Program-made: the position numbers and the translations under genes
The notes under the pieces: generated by a model
Told to the model about the DNA's origin: nothing
Databases searched by the model: none
Seen by the model: the letters and a program-made list of their open reading frames with translations, nothing else
Shown here: positions 21,184-31,195 of the stretch, one piece after another
Position numbering within the stretch: position 1 is the stretch's first letter
Layout: each line of letters starts with the position of its first letter
Origin: Isoptericola croceus
GTDB taxonomy: Bacteria > Actinomycetota > Actinomycetes > Actinomycetales > Cellulomonadaceae
Reading direction: 5' to 3'
NCBI RefSeq assembly: GCF_029382255.1
Contig: NZ_JARLLG010000003.1
Location: 248,001-312,000, forward strand
DNA length: 64,000 nucleotides

Positions 21184-22025
21184 GAGACTCCTCCGGTGGT
21201 GCGGGCGCGCGCGACTCCGGCCGCGAGCTCGCCGGTCACCTTACCCAGGGTGTCCAGCCGGGCTGCCCACGGTTCCTCGGACAGCAGGGTGCGGACCAGG
21301 ACCGAACCGACGATCACGCCGTCGGCGTACCGGCCGACCTCCGCCGCCTGGTCACCGGTCGAGACCCCCAGGCCGACGCACACGCGGGCTGCACCCGCGG
21401 CGCGCGTCGCCGCGACGAGCTCCTCCGCACGGCGGCCGACGGCCTGCCGCGCGCCGGTGACGCCCATCGTCGAGGCGGCGTAGACGAAACCGCGCGACGC
21501 CTGCGCGGTCAGGCGCAGCCGCTCAGGCGTCGAGCTGGGTGCCACCAGGTAGACCTTGTCGAGCCCGTGGGCGTCGGCCGCCGCGCTCCACTCCACCGCC
21601 TCGTCGGGGATGAGGTCGGGGGTGATCATCCCGGCCCCTCCGGCGGCGGCGAGATCCCGTGCGAAGCTCTCGACCCCGTAGCGCAGCACCGGGTTGTAGT
21701 ACGACATGACCAGCGCGGGTACGGTTCCCCCCGAGTGCTCGGCCACTGCCTCGACCACGGTGAGGACGTCGCGGACTCGCGCGCCGGCCGCCAGAGCGGC
21801 CTCGGCGGCACGCTGGATGACGGGCCCGTCCATCACCGGGTCCGTGTACGGCACGCCGATCTCGACGACGTCCACGCCGGCGTCGACCATCGTCGTCACG
21901 GCCTCGACGGACCGGGCGACGTCCGGGAAACCGACGGGGAGGTACCCGACGAGCGCAGCGCGCCCCGTCCCCGCGAGCACGTCGAGCCGCGCGGCCGTCT
22001 GGGAGGTCGTCACGGTCCGGCTCAC
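21180..22025 (-). CDS. trpA: Tryptophan synthase alpha chain
   Basis: A 281-residue TIM barrel that cleaves indole-3-glycerol phosphate and channels indole to TrpB. The segment [18 protein letters not shown] carries the catalytic Glu and the second acidic residue Asp; the phosphate-binding end is [15 protein letters not shown] at 22025 overlaps the trpB stop by 4 bp, and its own stop overlaps the lgt start in the same way. Confidence 0.95.
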   Translation of the reverse strand: MSRTVTTSQTAARLDVLAGTGRAALVGYLPVGFPDVARSVEAVTTMVDAGVDVVEIGVPYTDPVMDGPVIQRAAEAALAAGARVRDVLTVVEAVAEHSGGTVPALVMSYYNPVLRYGVESFARDLAAAGGAGMITPDLIPDEAVEWSAAADAHGLDKVYLVAPSSTPERLRLTAQASRGFVYAASTMGVTGARQAVGRRAEELVAATRAAGAARVCVGLGVSTGDQAAEVGRYADGVIVGSVLVRTLLSEEPWAARLDTLGKVTGELAAGVARARTTGGVS

Positions 22026-23350
22026 TGGTCACCCTCCGTCGTGCCCTCGTCGAGCAGGCCGAACCACCGCGCCGCGGTGGCCACGTCCTTGTCGCCACGA
22101 CCCGAGAGGTTGATCAGCAGCACCTGGTCGGACTCGCCGGCGTCGACCAGGCGGCGTCCGACACGGAGCGCTCCGGCCAGCGCGTGTGCCGACTCGATGG
22201 CGGGGATGATGCCCTCCGTGCGGCACAGCAGCCGGAAGGCGTCCATCGCCTCGGCGTCCGTGACAGGTTCATAGGTAGCGCGGCCCATGTCGTGGAGCCA
22301 GGAGTGCGCGGGCCCGACGCTCGGGTAGTCGAGACCCGCCGACACCGAGTGGCTCGGACGCGTCTGGCCGTCGTCGTCCTGGAGCAGGTACGAGCGCGCC
22401 CCGTGCAGCACACCGGGAGCACCTCCCGAGAAGCGTGCCGCGTGGCGTCCCGACTCGATGCCCTCTCCCCCGGCCTCGAAGCCGTAGAGGGCGACCTCGG
22501 CGTCATCGAGGAACGCGTTGAACAGCCCGAGCGCGTTGGATCCGCCGCCCACGCACGCCGCGACGGCGTCGGGCAGCCGCCCGACACGCTCCAGCACCTG
22601 CTCGCGGGCCTCCTCGCCGATGATCCGATGGAACTCGCGCACCATCTCCGGGAAGGGGTGCGGACCGGTCACCGTGCCGAGGAGGTAGTGGGTGTGGTCG
22701 ACGTTGGTGACCCAGTCCCGTAGCGCCTCGTTGATCGCGTCCTTGAGGGTGCGCGTACCGATCGCCACGGGCACGACCGTCGCGCCGAGCAGCTCCATGC
22801 GCGCGACGTTGAGGGCCTGGCGCCGGGTGTCCTCCTCGCCCATGTAGACCACGCACTCGAGCCCGAGCAGGGCGGCCGCCGTCGCGGTGGCCACGCCGTG
22901 CTGCCCCGCGCCGGTCTCGGCGATGACCCGCGTCTTGCCCATGCGCTTGACGAGCAACGCCTGGCCGAGGACGTTGTTGATCTTGTGCGACCCGGTGTGG
23001 TTGAGGTCCTCGCGCTTGAGGAACACGCGCACCGGGGCCGTGCCGTCGGCGGCCGGCCCGGCGATGTGCGCCGCGAACCTCGGTACCTCGGTCAGCGGCG
23101 AGGGGCGCCCGGTGTAGTCGCGATGCAGCCGGGACAGCTCGGCGGCGAACCCGGGGTCGCCCTGCGCCTTGCGGAACTCCGTCTCCAGCTCGTCCAGCGC
23201 GGCGATCAGCGCCTCGGGCACGTACCGCCCGCCGAACTGCCCGAAGTACGGGCCCTGGACGTCGGCGAGCTTCTCCGCCACCTGGTGGGCCAGGGTCTCG
23301 GTCAGCGCGTCGCGTACGGGCTGCTCAGGCTGCTCGGGCTGCTCGGGCAC
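22022..23350 (-). CDS. trpB: Tryptophan synthase beta chain
   Basis: A 442-residue PLP enzyme joining indole and serine. Lys123 in HTGSHKINN should hold the cofactor. Other family blocks are [21 protein letters not shown] for the PLP phosphate, and the C-terminal [11 protein letters not shown]. The first ten residues contain a small EQP repeat before the conserved core begins at about residue 30. GTG at 23350 is the likely start. TrpC lies 57 bp upstream. Confidence 0.96.
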   Translation of the reverse strand: MPEQPEQPEQPVRDALTETLAHQVAEKLADVQGPYFGQFGGRYVPEALIAALDELETEFRKAQGDPGFAAELSRLHRDYTGRPSPLTEVPRFAAHIAGPAADGTAPVRVFLKREDLNHTGSHKINNVLGQALLVKRMGKTRVIAETGAGQHGVATATAAALLGLECVVYMGEEDTRRQALNVARMELLGATVVPVAIGTRTLKDAINEALRDWVTNVDHTHYLLGTVTGPHPFPEMVREFHRIIGEEAREQVLERVGRLPDAVAACVGGGSNALGLFNAFLDDAEVALYGFEAGGEGIESGRHAARFSGGAPGVLHGARSYLLQDDDGQTRPSHSVSAGLDYPSVGPAHSWLHDMGRATYEPVTDAEAMDAFRLLCRTEGIIPAIESAHALAGALRVGRRLVDAGESDQVLLINLSGRGDKDVATAARWFGLLDEGTTEGDQ

Positions 23351-23407
23351 GGTCGCTCCTTCGTGGCGTCGGGTGTCAGATCGGTACGGCGTCGGCCGCC
23401 ACGAGGC

Positions 23408-24232
23408 TCACTGCTGAGCGGCGGGGCGCACCGACCACAGGGCAGGGTGCTGCCCTGCGGCCACCAGGTCGGCGACCGACCGACGCGGTTCGCCGTCGGT
23501 GACCAGCGCCTCGCCGACGAGCACCGCGTGGGCGCCGGCCCGGGCATAGTCCATGACGTCGTGCGGTCCGCGCACGCCCGACTCGGCGACACGGACCACG
23601 TCGTCGGGGATCAGCGGGGCCAGGCGCCCGAAGGTGCCCCGATCGACCTCGAGGGTCTTGAGGTCACGAGCGTTGACACCCACGACGCGGGCACCGGCGT
23701 CGAGCGCGCGACGCACCTCGTCCTCGGTGTGCGCCTCGACGAGCGCGGTCATCCCCAGAGAGTGCACCCGCTCGACGAGCGAGGTCAGGACAGTCTGCTC
23801 GAGGGCCGCGACGATGAGCAGGACGACGTCCGCGCCGTGCGCCCGCGCCTCCCACACCTGGTACGGCGTCACCACGAAGTCCTTGCGCAGGACAGGCACG
23901 TCGACGCATGCCCGGACGGCGTCGAGGTCGGCGAGGCTGCCGCTGAAACGACGCTGCTCGGTGAGCACGGAGATCACGCTCGCCCCGCCGGCCGCGTACT
24001 CGACCGCCAGCGCCGCTGGGTCGGAGATGTCAGCGAGGGCACCCTTGCTCGGGCTCGACCGCTTGACCTCGGCGATGACCGCGACCTTGTCCTCGGACAG
24101 CAGCAGGCTGCAGCACTCGAGGGCGCCGGGCACCTTCGCCGCGCGCTCCTTGAGCTCGTCGAGCGAGGTACGGGCCTGCCGCACGGCGAGATCCTCGCGA
24201 GCCCCCGCCACGATGTCCTCCAGGACTGTCAT
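23408..24232 (-). CDS. trpC: Indole-3-glycerol phosphate synthase
   Basis: A 274-residue TIM barrel closing the indole ring of tryptophan. It has [13 protein letters not shown] (catalytic Lys, phosphate loop), [29 protein letters not shown], and [14 protein letters not shown]. The ATG at 24232 has GGGAGGGGAG a few bases upstream, strongly favouring it over in-frame upstream codons. The 5' region (24233-24330) contains tandem TGG codons and a hairpin described separately. It opens the trpC-trpB-trpA-lgt unit. Confidence 0.95.
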   Translation of the reverse strand: MTVLEDIVAGAREDLAVRQARTSLDELKERAAKVPGALECCSLLLSEDKVAVIAEVKRSSPSKGALADISDPAALAVEYAAGGASVISVLTEQRRFSGSLADLDAVRACVDVPVLRKDFVVTPYQVWEARAHGADVVLLIVAALEQTVLTSLVERVHSLGMTALVEAHTEDEVRRALDAGARVVGVNARDLKTLEVDRGTFGRLAPLIPDDVVRVAESGVRGPHDVMDYARAGAHAVLVGEALVTDGEPRRSVADLVAAGQHPALWSVRPAAQQ

Positions 24233-24268
24233 GCTCTCCCCTCCCTCGGTCGTGTTGCTGCCATGGTA

Positions 24269-24324
24269 GGCCCGTCTCACCGGCAGGCCGACCACCGCCC
24301 GAGGTGCGAGACGGGTCGGCCACC
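24269..24324 (-). promoter_or_regulatory. trpC 5' region: tandem Trp codons, hairpin and possible -10
   Basis: On the trpC strand, TGGTGG (24324-24319) is followed by a stem formed by 24313-24302 and 24281-24272 (CCGTCTC-ACC pairing GGTGAGACGG, with a 2-nt bulge). TACCAT (24267-24262) further on could be a -10 box. If transcription starts upstream of the TGG pair, this resembles an attenuator. If TACCAT is the promoter, the hairpin lies outside the mRNA. The reading frame through TGGTGG has no stop before trpC. Confidence 0.3.
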
Positions 24325-24400
24325 ACACTGACGCGGTTCTCGCCACGTCGCGCAGCACATCGTTATCGCTCCGTGACGCGTCGACGAGGCCGCGCACGAC

Positions 24401-24432
24401 GGCGCCCGCACCTCCACGGAGGTGCGGGCGCC
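24401..24432 (-). terminator. Terminator hairpin between trpE-side genes and trpC
   Basis: Arms 24401-24415 and 24418-24432 are perfectly complementary, realistically a 13-bp stem with a 6-nt loop. It begins 32 bp after the stop codon of the small membrane protein at 24464 and precedes the trpC 5' region. TrpE and trpC are therefore probably on separate transcripts. Confidence 0.8.
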
Positions 24433-24463
24433 GAGGGCCTGCTGCGCGGTCCGGTGGTGCGGG

Positions 24464-24739
24464 TCAGTGCCCGGACGAGCGCTTTGGCTCGACGCCGTCC
24501 TTGGCCTGTCCGTACCCCATGTTGCGCAGGACCAGTCCGACCACGCAGGCGGCGAGGGCGATCACCAGGCCGACCCAGAACAGGACGAACGGCACACCGG
24601 GAAGGCAGCCGACCGCGGACACGAGCGCACCCGTCATGACGCCGATCATCGCGGTCCATGCCGCGACCGTGTGGCCGTGGTTGGTGGGCGGGACCGCGTT
24701 CGGCAGGTAGATCGGCTCGGCGGTGGTGTTGTCGGTCAT
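24464..24739 (-). CDS. Small conserved actinobacterial membrane protein
   Basis: A 91-residue protein with two transmembrane helices (about residues 28-48 and 51-72), separated by a short Gly/Pro turn, and a charged C-terminal tail. The motif NHGHTVAAWTAM before the first helix is typical of a small actinobacterial family found between trpE and trpC (I believe DUF6704, not checked). Its function is unknown. It begins 40 bp after the Trp-associated membrane protein and ends just before a terminator hairpin. Confidence 0.8.
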   Translation of the reverse strand: MTDNTTAEPIYLPNAVPPTNHGHTVAAWTAMIGVMTGALVSAVGCLPGVPFVLFWVGLVIALAACVVGLVLRNMGYGQAKDGVEPKRSSGH

Positions 24740-24779
24740 GGGCGGGGCATACCTTTCGTCGCGTGCTGCTGGGGCCAGA

Positions 24780-25367
24780 CTACCGGTCGGCGGACGGGTC
24801 GGTGCCCCCCGAGAGGGCGTCCCAGTCGGCCTGGGCGTCCGGGGTCTCGTCGGTCCGCGGGCCGGGCAGGACCTGGTCGGCCCCGGCCCGCTCGTGCCGG
24901 CCGTCGCCCCTGGACCACGAGCGGAGGCCCAGCACGGCGAGGACGGTCACGACGACCACCGAGATGCCCACGGCGAGCGTCAGCCACGGCCAGACCGTCA
25001 CCTCGACGGGCGAGGTCAGCGTCGTCACCCCGGCCGCGTCCGCCGCCGCGGAGACCGCGGGCGCCTGCGCGTCACGAAGCACGACGACGGCCCCGAGCGC
25101 CACCGTGGCGCCGGCCAGGCCCGCCGCGACGAGAGCGACCCACCGCGCGACCCGACCCGCCAACGTCGCCGCGAGGGCACCGGCCAGCACGACGAAGGCT
25201 GCCGCGCTCACCACCGGTGACGCCGTCGTGCCCGGCACCTCGACCGCGACCTCGGGCTCGAGCGCCGTGGCCACGGTGGTACGCAACCACACCGGCGCGG
25301 AGACGGCGAAGGCAGCACCGCCGAGCAGCAGCAGGGCCACGACGGCCCGGGACCTCGAACGGATCAC
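24780..25367 (-). CDS. Trp biosynthesis-associated membrane protein
   Basis: A 195-residue protein of the actinobacterial Trp-operon-associated family. It has four hydrophobic segments (~residues 8-27, 45-65, 72-95, 123-148) and an acidic, disordered C-terminal tail. WLRTTVATALEP after the first helix and VWPWL before the last are typical family features. Its role is unproven; its consistent place after trpE suggests a link to tryptophan or aromatic metabolite handling. GTG at 25367 overlaps the trpE stop by 4 bp. Confidence 0.85.
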   Translation of the reverse strand: MIRSRSRAVVALLLLGGAAFAVSAPVWLRTTVATALEPEVAVEVPGTTASPVVSAAAFVVLAGALAATLAGRVARWVALVAAGLAGATVALGAVVVLRDAQAPAVSAAADAAGVTTLTSPVEVTVWPWLTLAVGISVVVVTVLAVLGLRSWSRGDGRHERAGADQVLPGPRTDETPDAQADWDALSGGTDPSADR

Positions 25368-26971
25368 CGTGCCTGCTCCGCAGGTGCAGGCGCCAGGTCG
25401 ACGAAGCGTGCGGCGAGCTGGACGGCCCGGACGGCCGCTGCTGCCTTGTTGCGCGACTCGGCGTACTCCAGGGCGGGTACCGAGTCGGCGACGATCCCGC
25501 CACCGGCCTGCACCGAGGCACGTCCGTCCCGCAGGAACGCCGTCCGGATGGCGATGGCCATGTCCATGTTGCCGCCGAAGTCCATGTACCCGCAGGTGCC
25601 GCCGTAGATCCCTCGCGAGGCGGGCTCGAGCTCGTCGATCAGGGCGATGGCCCTCGGCTTCGGGGCGCCGGACAGCGTCCCGGCCGGGAACGTGGCCCGC
25701 AGGGTGTCGAGCGCGCTCGCCCCCGCACGGAGCCGGCCCACCACGGTGGAGCACAGGTGCATGATGTGGCTGAACCGGCGGGTCGACATGAACTCGACCA
25801 CCTCGACCGACGTCGGCTCGCAGACCTTGACCAGGTCGTTGCGGGAGAGGTCGACCAGCATGAGGTGCTCGGCCCGCTCCTTGGGGTCGGCGATGAGCTC
25901 GTCGGCCAGCGCCACGTCCTCCTCGACGGTGGCGCCGCGCGGCCGCGACCCCGCGATGGGGTACGTCGTCACGTGCCCTGCGTCGACCTTGACCAGCGTC
26001 TCCGGGCTGGAGCCCACCACGGCGAAGTCGCGCATGCGGTGGTCGCGGAGCTGGAAGTAGTACATGTACGGGCTGGGGTTGATCGTGCGCAGCGCGCGGT
26101 AGACGTCCAACGGCGCCGCCGGGCAGTCGAGGTCGAGGCGCTGCGAGAGCACCACCTGGAAGACCTCGCCCTCGCGGATCGCCTCCTGCCCGGCGCGCAC
26201 CGCGTCCTCGAACTCGTCACGCGTCGAGCGGAACTCGAGCTCGGGCTCGGCCGCGTCCGGGGCCACCACCGTCCGGACCGCCGGTGCCGCGGCAGCCAGT
26301 CGGCGCGCCAGGTCGTCGAGCCGCGCGACCGCGTCCGCGTGCGCCTCGTCGACCCGTTCGTCCGTGCCGTCGCCGTTGATCGCGTTGGCGACGAGCCAGA
26401 CCGCGCCGGTGTGGTGGTCGATCGCCACCAGGTCCGTCGCCAACGACATCGCGACCTCAGGCACGTCGAGCTCGTCGGGAGCCGTGGCCGGGAGCGTCGG
26501 CTCCCAGTGCCGCACGATGTCCCACCCCATCGCCCCGACGAACCCGCCCGTGAGCGGGGGGAGCCCCTCGATCGGCTCGGTCCGCAATGCCTCCAGCGCC
26601 GCCCCGAGAACCTCCAGGACGTCACCCTCGCGCGGCACGCCGGTCGGGACGTCGCCGCGCCAGAGGGCCTGACCACCGTCGGAGAGCAGGGTGGCACGTG
26701 ACTCGACACCGACGAAGGACCACCGCGCCCACGCCCCGCCGGCCTCGGCCGACTCGAGCACGAAGGTGCCCGGGCGCCCCTGAGCGAGCGTGCGGTAGAG
26801 CCCCACCGGCGTGACGTCGTCGGCCAGCACCCGCCGGACGACCGGAATCACGCGGCGGTCGCGGGCGAGCTCACGGAAGGACCGCAGTCCCGGCCACGTG
26901 GCGCCCCAGGTGAGGTCGTCGGCCGTCGGCGCGGCGGCCCTGGCGGGGGTGGTGGCAGGGGTGGTGGTCAC
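25364..26971 (-). CDS. trpE: Anthranilate synthase component I
   Basis: A 535-residue enzyme converting chorismate to anthranilate. The chorismate-binding domain shows [50 protein letters not shown] and GGTCGYMDF, all in family order. The N-terminal feedback domain carries the LESAEAGG-type Trp-binding motif, so tryptophan inhibition is likely. No trpG lies nearby in the window. GTG at 26971 overlaps the hisI stop by 4 bp. Confidence 0.95.
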   Translation of the reverse strand: MTTTPATTPARAAAPTADDLTWGATWPGLRSFRELARDRRVIPVVRRVLADDVTPVGLYRTLAQGRPGTFVLESAEAGGAWARWSFVGVESRATLLSDGGQALWRGDVPTGVPREGDVLEVLGAALEALRTEPIEGLPPLTGGFVGAMGWDIVRHWEPTLPATAPDELDVPEVAMSLATDLVAIDHHTGAVWLVANAINGDGTDERVDEAHADAVARLDDLARRLAAAAPAVRTVVAPDAAEPELEFRSTRDEFEDAVRAGQEAIREGEVFQVVLSQRLDLDCPAAPLDVYRALRTINPSPYMYYFQLRDHRMRDFAVVGSSPETLVKVDAGHVTTYPIAGSRPRGATVEEDVALADELIADPKERAEHLMLVDLSRNDLVKVCEPTSVEVVEFMSTRRFSHIMHLCSTVVGRLRAGASALDTLRATFPAGTLSGAPKPRAIALIDELEPASRGIYGGTCGYMDFGGNMDMAIAIRTAFLRDGRASVQAGGGIVADSVPALEYAESRNKAAAAVRAVQLAARFVDLAPAPAEQAR

Positions 26972-27351
26972 CGGTTCTCCTCGTTCTCGTCGCCGACGAC
27001 GGCGGGCAGCTCGCCGCCGGCCTCGAAGCAGGTGCGCGAACCGGTGTGGCACGCGGCACCCACCTGGTCGACGCGCACGAGCAGGGCGTCTCCGTCGCAG
27101 TCGATCGCGACGGACCTGACGTACTGGTAGTGCCCGGAGGTGTCACCCTTGCGCCAGTACTCAGCGCGGGAACGGCTCCAGAACGTCACCCGCCCCTCCG
27201 TGAGGGTGCGGCGGAGCGCCTCGTCGTCCATCCAACCCAGCATCAGCACCTCACCGGTGTCGTGCTGCTGGACGATCGCGGCGACCAGGCCCTGGTCGTC
27301 CCGCTTGAGGCGGTCGGCGAGAGCAGGTTCGAGCGAAGTCTGGTTCGGCAC
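26968..27351 (-). CDS. hisI: Phosphoribosyl-AMP cyclohydrolase
   Basis: A 127-residue Zn-dependent enzyme for the third step of histidine synthesis. Key blocks are [30 protein letters not shown], the Mg-binding DCDGDALLV, and the Zn-binding cysteines in [11 protein letters not shown]. It lacks the HisE domain fused in many Gram-negatives, as is usual in Actinobacteria. GTG at 27351 has GGAAGG upstream. It heads a coupled hisI-trpE-Trp membrane protein set and lies 43 bp after the ABC exporter. Confidence 0.94.
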   Translation of the reverse strand: MPNQTSLEPALADRLKRDDQGLVAAIVQQHDTGEVLMLGWMDDEALRRTLTEGRVTFWSRSRAEYWRKGDTSGHYQYVRSVAIDCDGDALLVRVDQVGAACHTGSRTCFEAGGELPAVVGDENEENR

Positions 27352-27394
27352 CGTTCCATCCTTCCACGCGTGCCGGTGATCCCGTGCGCACGTC

Positions 27395-29200
27395 TCAGCG
27401 GGTCTGGGCGACCCAGCTCGCGTGCATGCGCGCGTAGACCCCGCCTGCGGCGGCCAGCTCGGCGTGCGGACCCACCTCGGCCACGTACCCGTCGTCGACC
27501 ACGACCACCAGGTCGCTCGCCTCCGCCGTGGACAGCCGGTGCGCGATCGTGATCGTGGACCGGCCGGACGTGAGCGTGTCCAGCGCACGGGCGATCCGCA
27601 CCTCCGTGGCGGGGTCGACGGCCGACGTCGCCTCGTCGAGCACCAGCAGGTCCGGTGCCGCCAGGTAGGCGCGCGCGACCGCGACGAGCTGCCGCTCGCC
27701 GGCCGACAGCGCCTCGCCGCGCTGACCCACGTCGGTGTCCAGGCCGGCCGGCAGGTCCGCGACCCAGTCGGCGAGCCCGAGCGCCTCGAACGCCGCCGCC
27801 ACGCGCGACCGCACCTCCGGGTCGCCCCCCGGGTCGGCGGGCAGCTCGCGCAACCCGTAGGCCGCGTTGGTCAGGACCGTGCCGTCGAACAGGAACCCCT
27901 CCTGCGGGACGAGCACGACCCGTTCCCGCAGGCGCGCCAACGAGATGTCGCGCAGATCTGTACCGTCCAGCTCGACGCGGCCCGCCGTGGGGTCCATGAG
28001 GCGCGCGACGAGCTTGGCGATCGTGGTCTTGCCGGACCCGGTCTGCCCGACGACGGCGACCTTGCTGCGCGCCGGAAGCTCGACGTCGATGCCGTGCAGC
28101 ACCTCGGGTCCGTCAGGGTAGGCGTACCGGACCCCACGGAGCGCCACGTGGGCGTCACCCCGCGGGCTGTCCGCGCCGTCGCGGGCGTCCGCGACGTCGA
28201 TCGGCGTCTCCACCACGGCGATCACGCGGCGCCAGCCGGCGACGGCGTTCTGCAGCTCGTTGAGGATCTCGGTGGCCATCTGCACAGGTCCGGTGAACAG
28301 CTGGACCAGGAAGAGGAAGGCGACGAGCTGGCCCGCGGTGAGGCCGCCGCCGATCCCCAGGTAGGAGCCGACGACCACGACGACCGACAGCACGAGGTTG
28401 GCCAGCAGCGTCCCGGAGGAGAACACGACGCCCACCAGCACCTGGGCTCGGCCCTGAGCACGACGGGTCTCCTCGATGGCGCCGTCCACGCGACGACCGG
28501 TCCTGGCGGATACCCCGTAGGCGCGCACCGTCTCCGCGCCGACGACGGCCTCCGCGACAGCACCGAGCATGGCGCCCACCTTCTCGCGCACCAGGGTGAA
28601 CCGGCGTCCCACCGCGCGCTGCGCGAGCCGGAGGACCAGGAACAGCGGGACGAAGCACAACCACACGACGGCGGTCAGCGCCGGAGAGTAGACCGCCATG
28701 AGCACGGTGGCCACACCGATCTGCAGCGTGGACACCATGAGCATGATCCCGCCCCACTGGACGAACATCGAGATGGTGTCGACGTCGTTGGTCACCCGTG
28801 ACACCAGTGCACCGCGGCGCTCGGAGCCTTGCGACAGGGTGGACAGGTCGTGCACGTGACGGAAGGCACGCACCCGCAGGCTGGCCAGACCGGACTCCGT
28901 CGACCGGAAGAGCCGGACGTTCACCGCAGCGGTGCACAGTCCCGCCAGCACGATCGCCCCGGCCGCCGCCACGGACATCAGCGCGACGCGTCCCGCATCA
29001 GGACCTCCGGCGGCGAGGATGCCCTCGTCGACGGTCTGCTGCACGGCCAACGGTACGACGATGCGCCCGGCCGCGGCCAGGACGGCGAGCGCCAGGGTGA
29101 TCCACAGGCCCTGGACGATCTGCGGCGAGATCTCGACACCACGTCGCAGGGTCGCGAACACCCCGAGCTCGCTGCTGGACGCGATCCGCGAATCGCTCAT
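27395..29200 (-). CDS. ABC exporter subunit, second half of a putative heterodimer
   Basis: A 601-residue half-transporter with about six membrane helices (residues ~45-310) and an ATPase domain from ~350. Walker A is GQTGSGKTT, the signature motif is the altered LSAGERQL, Walker B is LLVLDEAT, and the H-loop is IAHRLST. Its ATG overlaps the stop of the upstream exporter subunit by 4 bp (ATGA), so the two should be made together and may pair as a heterodimer. The substrate is unknown. Confidence 0.9.
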   Translation of the reverse strand: MSDSRIASSSELGVFATLRRGVEISPQIVQGLWITLALAVLAAAGRIVVPLAVQQTVDEGILAAGGPDAGRVALMSVAAAGAIVLAGLCTAAVNVRLFRSTESGLASLRVRAFRHVHDLSTLSQGSERRGALVSRVTNDVDTISMFVQWGGIMLMVSTLQIGVATVLMAVYSPALTAVVWLCFVPLFLVLRLAQRAVGRRFTLVREKVGAMLGAVAEAVVGAETVRAYGVSARTGRRVDGAIEETRRAQGRAQVLVGVVFSSGTLLANLVLSVVVVVGSYLGIGGGLTAGQLVAFLFLVQLFTGPVQMATEILNELQNAVAGWRRVIAVVETPIDVADARDGADSPRGDAHVALRGVRYAYPDGPEVLHGIDVELPARSKVAVVGQTGSGKTTIAKLVARLMDPTAGRVELDGTDLRDISLARLRERVVLVPQEGFLFDGTVLTNAAYGLRELPADPGGDPEVRSRVAAAFEALGLADWVADLPAGLDTDVGQRGEALSAGERQLVAVARAYLAAPDLLVLDEATSAVDPATEVRIARALDTLTSGRSTITIAHRLSTAEASDLVVVVDDGYVAEVGPHAELAAAGGVYARMHASWVAQTR

Positions 29201-31098
29201 CGGGCGGCCTCCTTCTCGTCGTCCTCCCACGGCTCGGAAGCTTCCTCGCCGACGGCACGCTCGTCGGCGAGCTCCCGCTCGCGCCGTGCGGTCTCGACCT
29301 CGTAGGCGGTGGCGAGCTCGCGGTACCCCGGGTCCCTGGCGAGCAGCTCGTCGTGCGTGCCGACGTCGACAACACGTCCGCCGTCGAGGTGCACGACGGC
29401 GTCGGCCATCGCGACCGAGCTCATGCGGTAGGCGACCATCACGATGGTCACGGGCCGGTCGCCGGTCGGCGTCTCGGTGGCGAGACCGGTGAGGATCTGC
29501 TGCTCGACACGGGGGTCGACGGCGCTCGTGGCGTCGTCGAGCACGAGCAGCCGGGGTTGGCGCACGAGCGCACGGGCGATCGCCAGGCGTTGTCGCTGCC
29601 CACCGGAGAGGTTCGCACCGCGCTCCCCGAGCGGGGCGTCGAGCCCGTCCGGCAGGGCTCGGATGACGTCGTCGACGCGTGCCAGCCGCAGCGCCTGCCA
29701 GACGGCGTCGTCGATCTCGGCGGAGACCTCGTCGGCGAGCGTGACGTTGGCCCGCACCGTGTCCTCGAAGATGAACGTCTGCTGGGACACGAACGCGACC
29801 TGGGCGGGGATCTCGCCGTCGGCGAGATCACGCAGGTCGATGCCGTCGAGCAGCACCTCGCCGCGCGTGGGGTCGCTCAAGCGGCTCAGCAGGGACACGA
29901 GCGTGGTCTTGCCGGCGCCGGTGGGCCCGACCACGGCGACGGTCGATCCCGGCGCGACGTCGAGGCGCACGGCGTCGAGCAGCGTGGCGGTGCGGCCCGC
30001 CGACGGCACGTCGACGCCGACATCCACCATCCGCACGGCCAGGCCGGCCTCTCCGGTGGGCAGCTCGCGGCTCCCCGTCGCCATCTCGCCCCGGGCGTCC
30101 AGCACCCGCGAGATGCGCTCGTAGCCGACCAGTGCGCGCGGGATCTCACCGAGCACCCAGCCGAAGGCGCGCACGGGAACGGCCATCATGGTCAGCAGGT
30201 AGCTCGCGGTGACGACGTCGCCGACGTCGACCGCCCCGGTGGCGGCACGCCAGGTGCCGACACCCAGCACGAGCAGCGTCCCGAGGTTGGGAAGCAGCTC
30301 GATGACGGGGTCGAAGACCGCACGGATCTGACCCGCCCGGACGTTGGCGGCGCGCAGCTCGTCGGCGCGCCGCGCGAACCGGGCCTCCTCGCGGTCGGCG
30401 GTGCCCAGGGACTTGACCAGCAGCGCTGCCTCGAAGGACTCGTGGGCGACGTCGGCCACCTCGGCGCGCAGCTGCTGGGCGCGCGTGACGGCGGGCGACA
30501 TGTACTTCTGGAAGACGACGTTCGCCGCGACGGCCGCGGGGATGACCACCAGTGCCGCCGTCGCCAGCCAGGGGTCGATGGCGAAGAGCATGCCGGCGGC
30601 CACACCGATCATGACCACCACACCGAGCGCGAACGGCAGCGGGTTGAACACGCCGGTGGCAGCCTCGACGTCCGCGCTGGCGTTGCTCAGCAGCTGCCCG
30701 GTGGGGTGCGCACGGTGCCACGTCATGGGCAGGCGCAGGTACTGCCTCGTCACGCCCCGCCGATGCCCGGCCTGGATGCCGACGACTCCCCACCCCGCCC
30801 AGATGCGCCGGCCCGCCACCGAGAGCGCCAGTGTCACCGCGACGGCGGCCAGCACACCGCCCGCGAGCCAGATGTCGCCCCGAGCGGACTCGTCACCGGC
30901 GATCGCCGGGATGACGACGGCGTCCGTCGCCCATCCGACCGCCCGGCTGACCGCCACGGTGGCGGCGCCGAAGACTGCCGAAGCGACGACGGCCAGGAGG
31001 TAGAGACGGGGCTCGCTGCGCATGCCGCGCCAGACGAGCTGGACGCCGCGGCGCAGCCGTGACCCCGTCAGGGCCGCCGGGCGGGCGGATTCGAGCAC
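29197..31098 (-). CDS. ABC exporter subunit, first half of a putative heterodimer
   Basis: A 633-residue half-transporter: about six membrane helices (residues ~30-310) and an ATPase domain with Walker A GPTGAGKTT, signature LSGGQRQRL and Walker B LLVLDDATSAVD. The Walker B catalytic Glu position is Asp (LDD), and the H-loop reads VAYRMSS, with Tyr in place of His. One nucleotide site of the pair is therefore likely degenerate, as in known heterodimeric exporters. GTG at 31098 is the probable start. A palindrome overlapping a -10 box lies just upstream. Confidence 0.9.
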   Translation of the reverse strand: MLESARPAALTGSRLRRGVQLVWRGMRSEPRLYLLAVVASAVFGAATVAVSRAVGWATDAVVIPAIAGDESARGDIWLAGGVLAAVAVTLALSVAGRRIWAGWGVVGIQAGHRRGVTRQYLRLPMTWHRAHPTGQLLSNASADVEAATGVFNPLPFALGVVVMIGVAAGMLFAIDPWLATAALVVIPAAVAANVVFQKYMSPAVTRAQQLRAEVADVAHESFEAALLVKSLGTADREEARFARRADELRAANVRAGQIRAVFDPVIELLPNLGTLLVLGVGTWRAATGAVDVGDVVTASYLLTMMAVPVRAFGWVLGEIPRALVGYERISRVLDARGEMATGSRELPTGEAGLAVRMVDVGVDVPSAGRTATLLDAVRLDVAPGSTVAVVGPTGAGKTTLVSLLSRLSDPTRGEVLLDGIDLRDLADGEIPAQVAFVSQQTFIFEDTVRANVTLADEVSAEIDDAVWQALRLARVDDVIRALPDGLDAPLGERGANLSGGQRQRLAIARALVRQPRLLVLDDATSAVDPRVEQQILTGLATETPTGDRPVTIVMVAYRMSSVAMADAVVHLDGGRVVDVGTHDELLARDPGYRELATAYEVETARRERELADERAVGEEASEPWEDDEKEAAR

Positions 31099-31120
31099 GG
31101 TAAGACCTCACAGTCCGTCG

Positions 31121-31137
31121 GGATCGAATCGATCCTA
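31121..31137 (-). promoter_or_regulatory. Putative promoter -10 with overlapping operator for the ABC exporter pair
   Basis: GGATCGA-A-TCGATCC (31121-31135) is a perfect 7+1+7 inverted repeat. TAGGAT on the minus strand (31137-31132) overlaps its right arm, 33 bp before the exporter GTG. No strong -35 is visible, as would suit a regulated promoter. Confidence 0.45.
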
Positions 31138-31195
31138 TCCCCGGGACGACCGCAAATCGTTGCCTAGGCGGATCGCGTGCCGGGCCGAGGTCTGC

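Noticed and set aside
24233-24397. An N-terminally extended TrpC beginning at 24397
   Set aside because: The ATG at 24232 has a strong ribosome-binding site, and the extension has no family homology.
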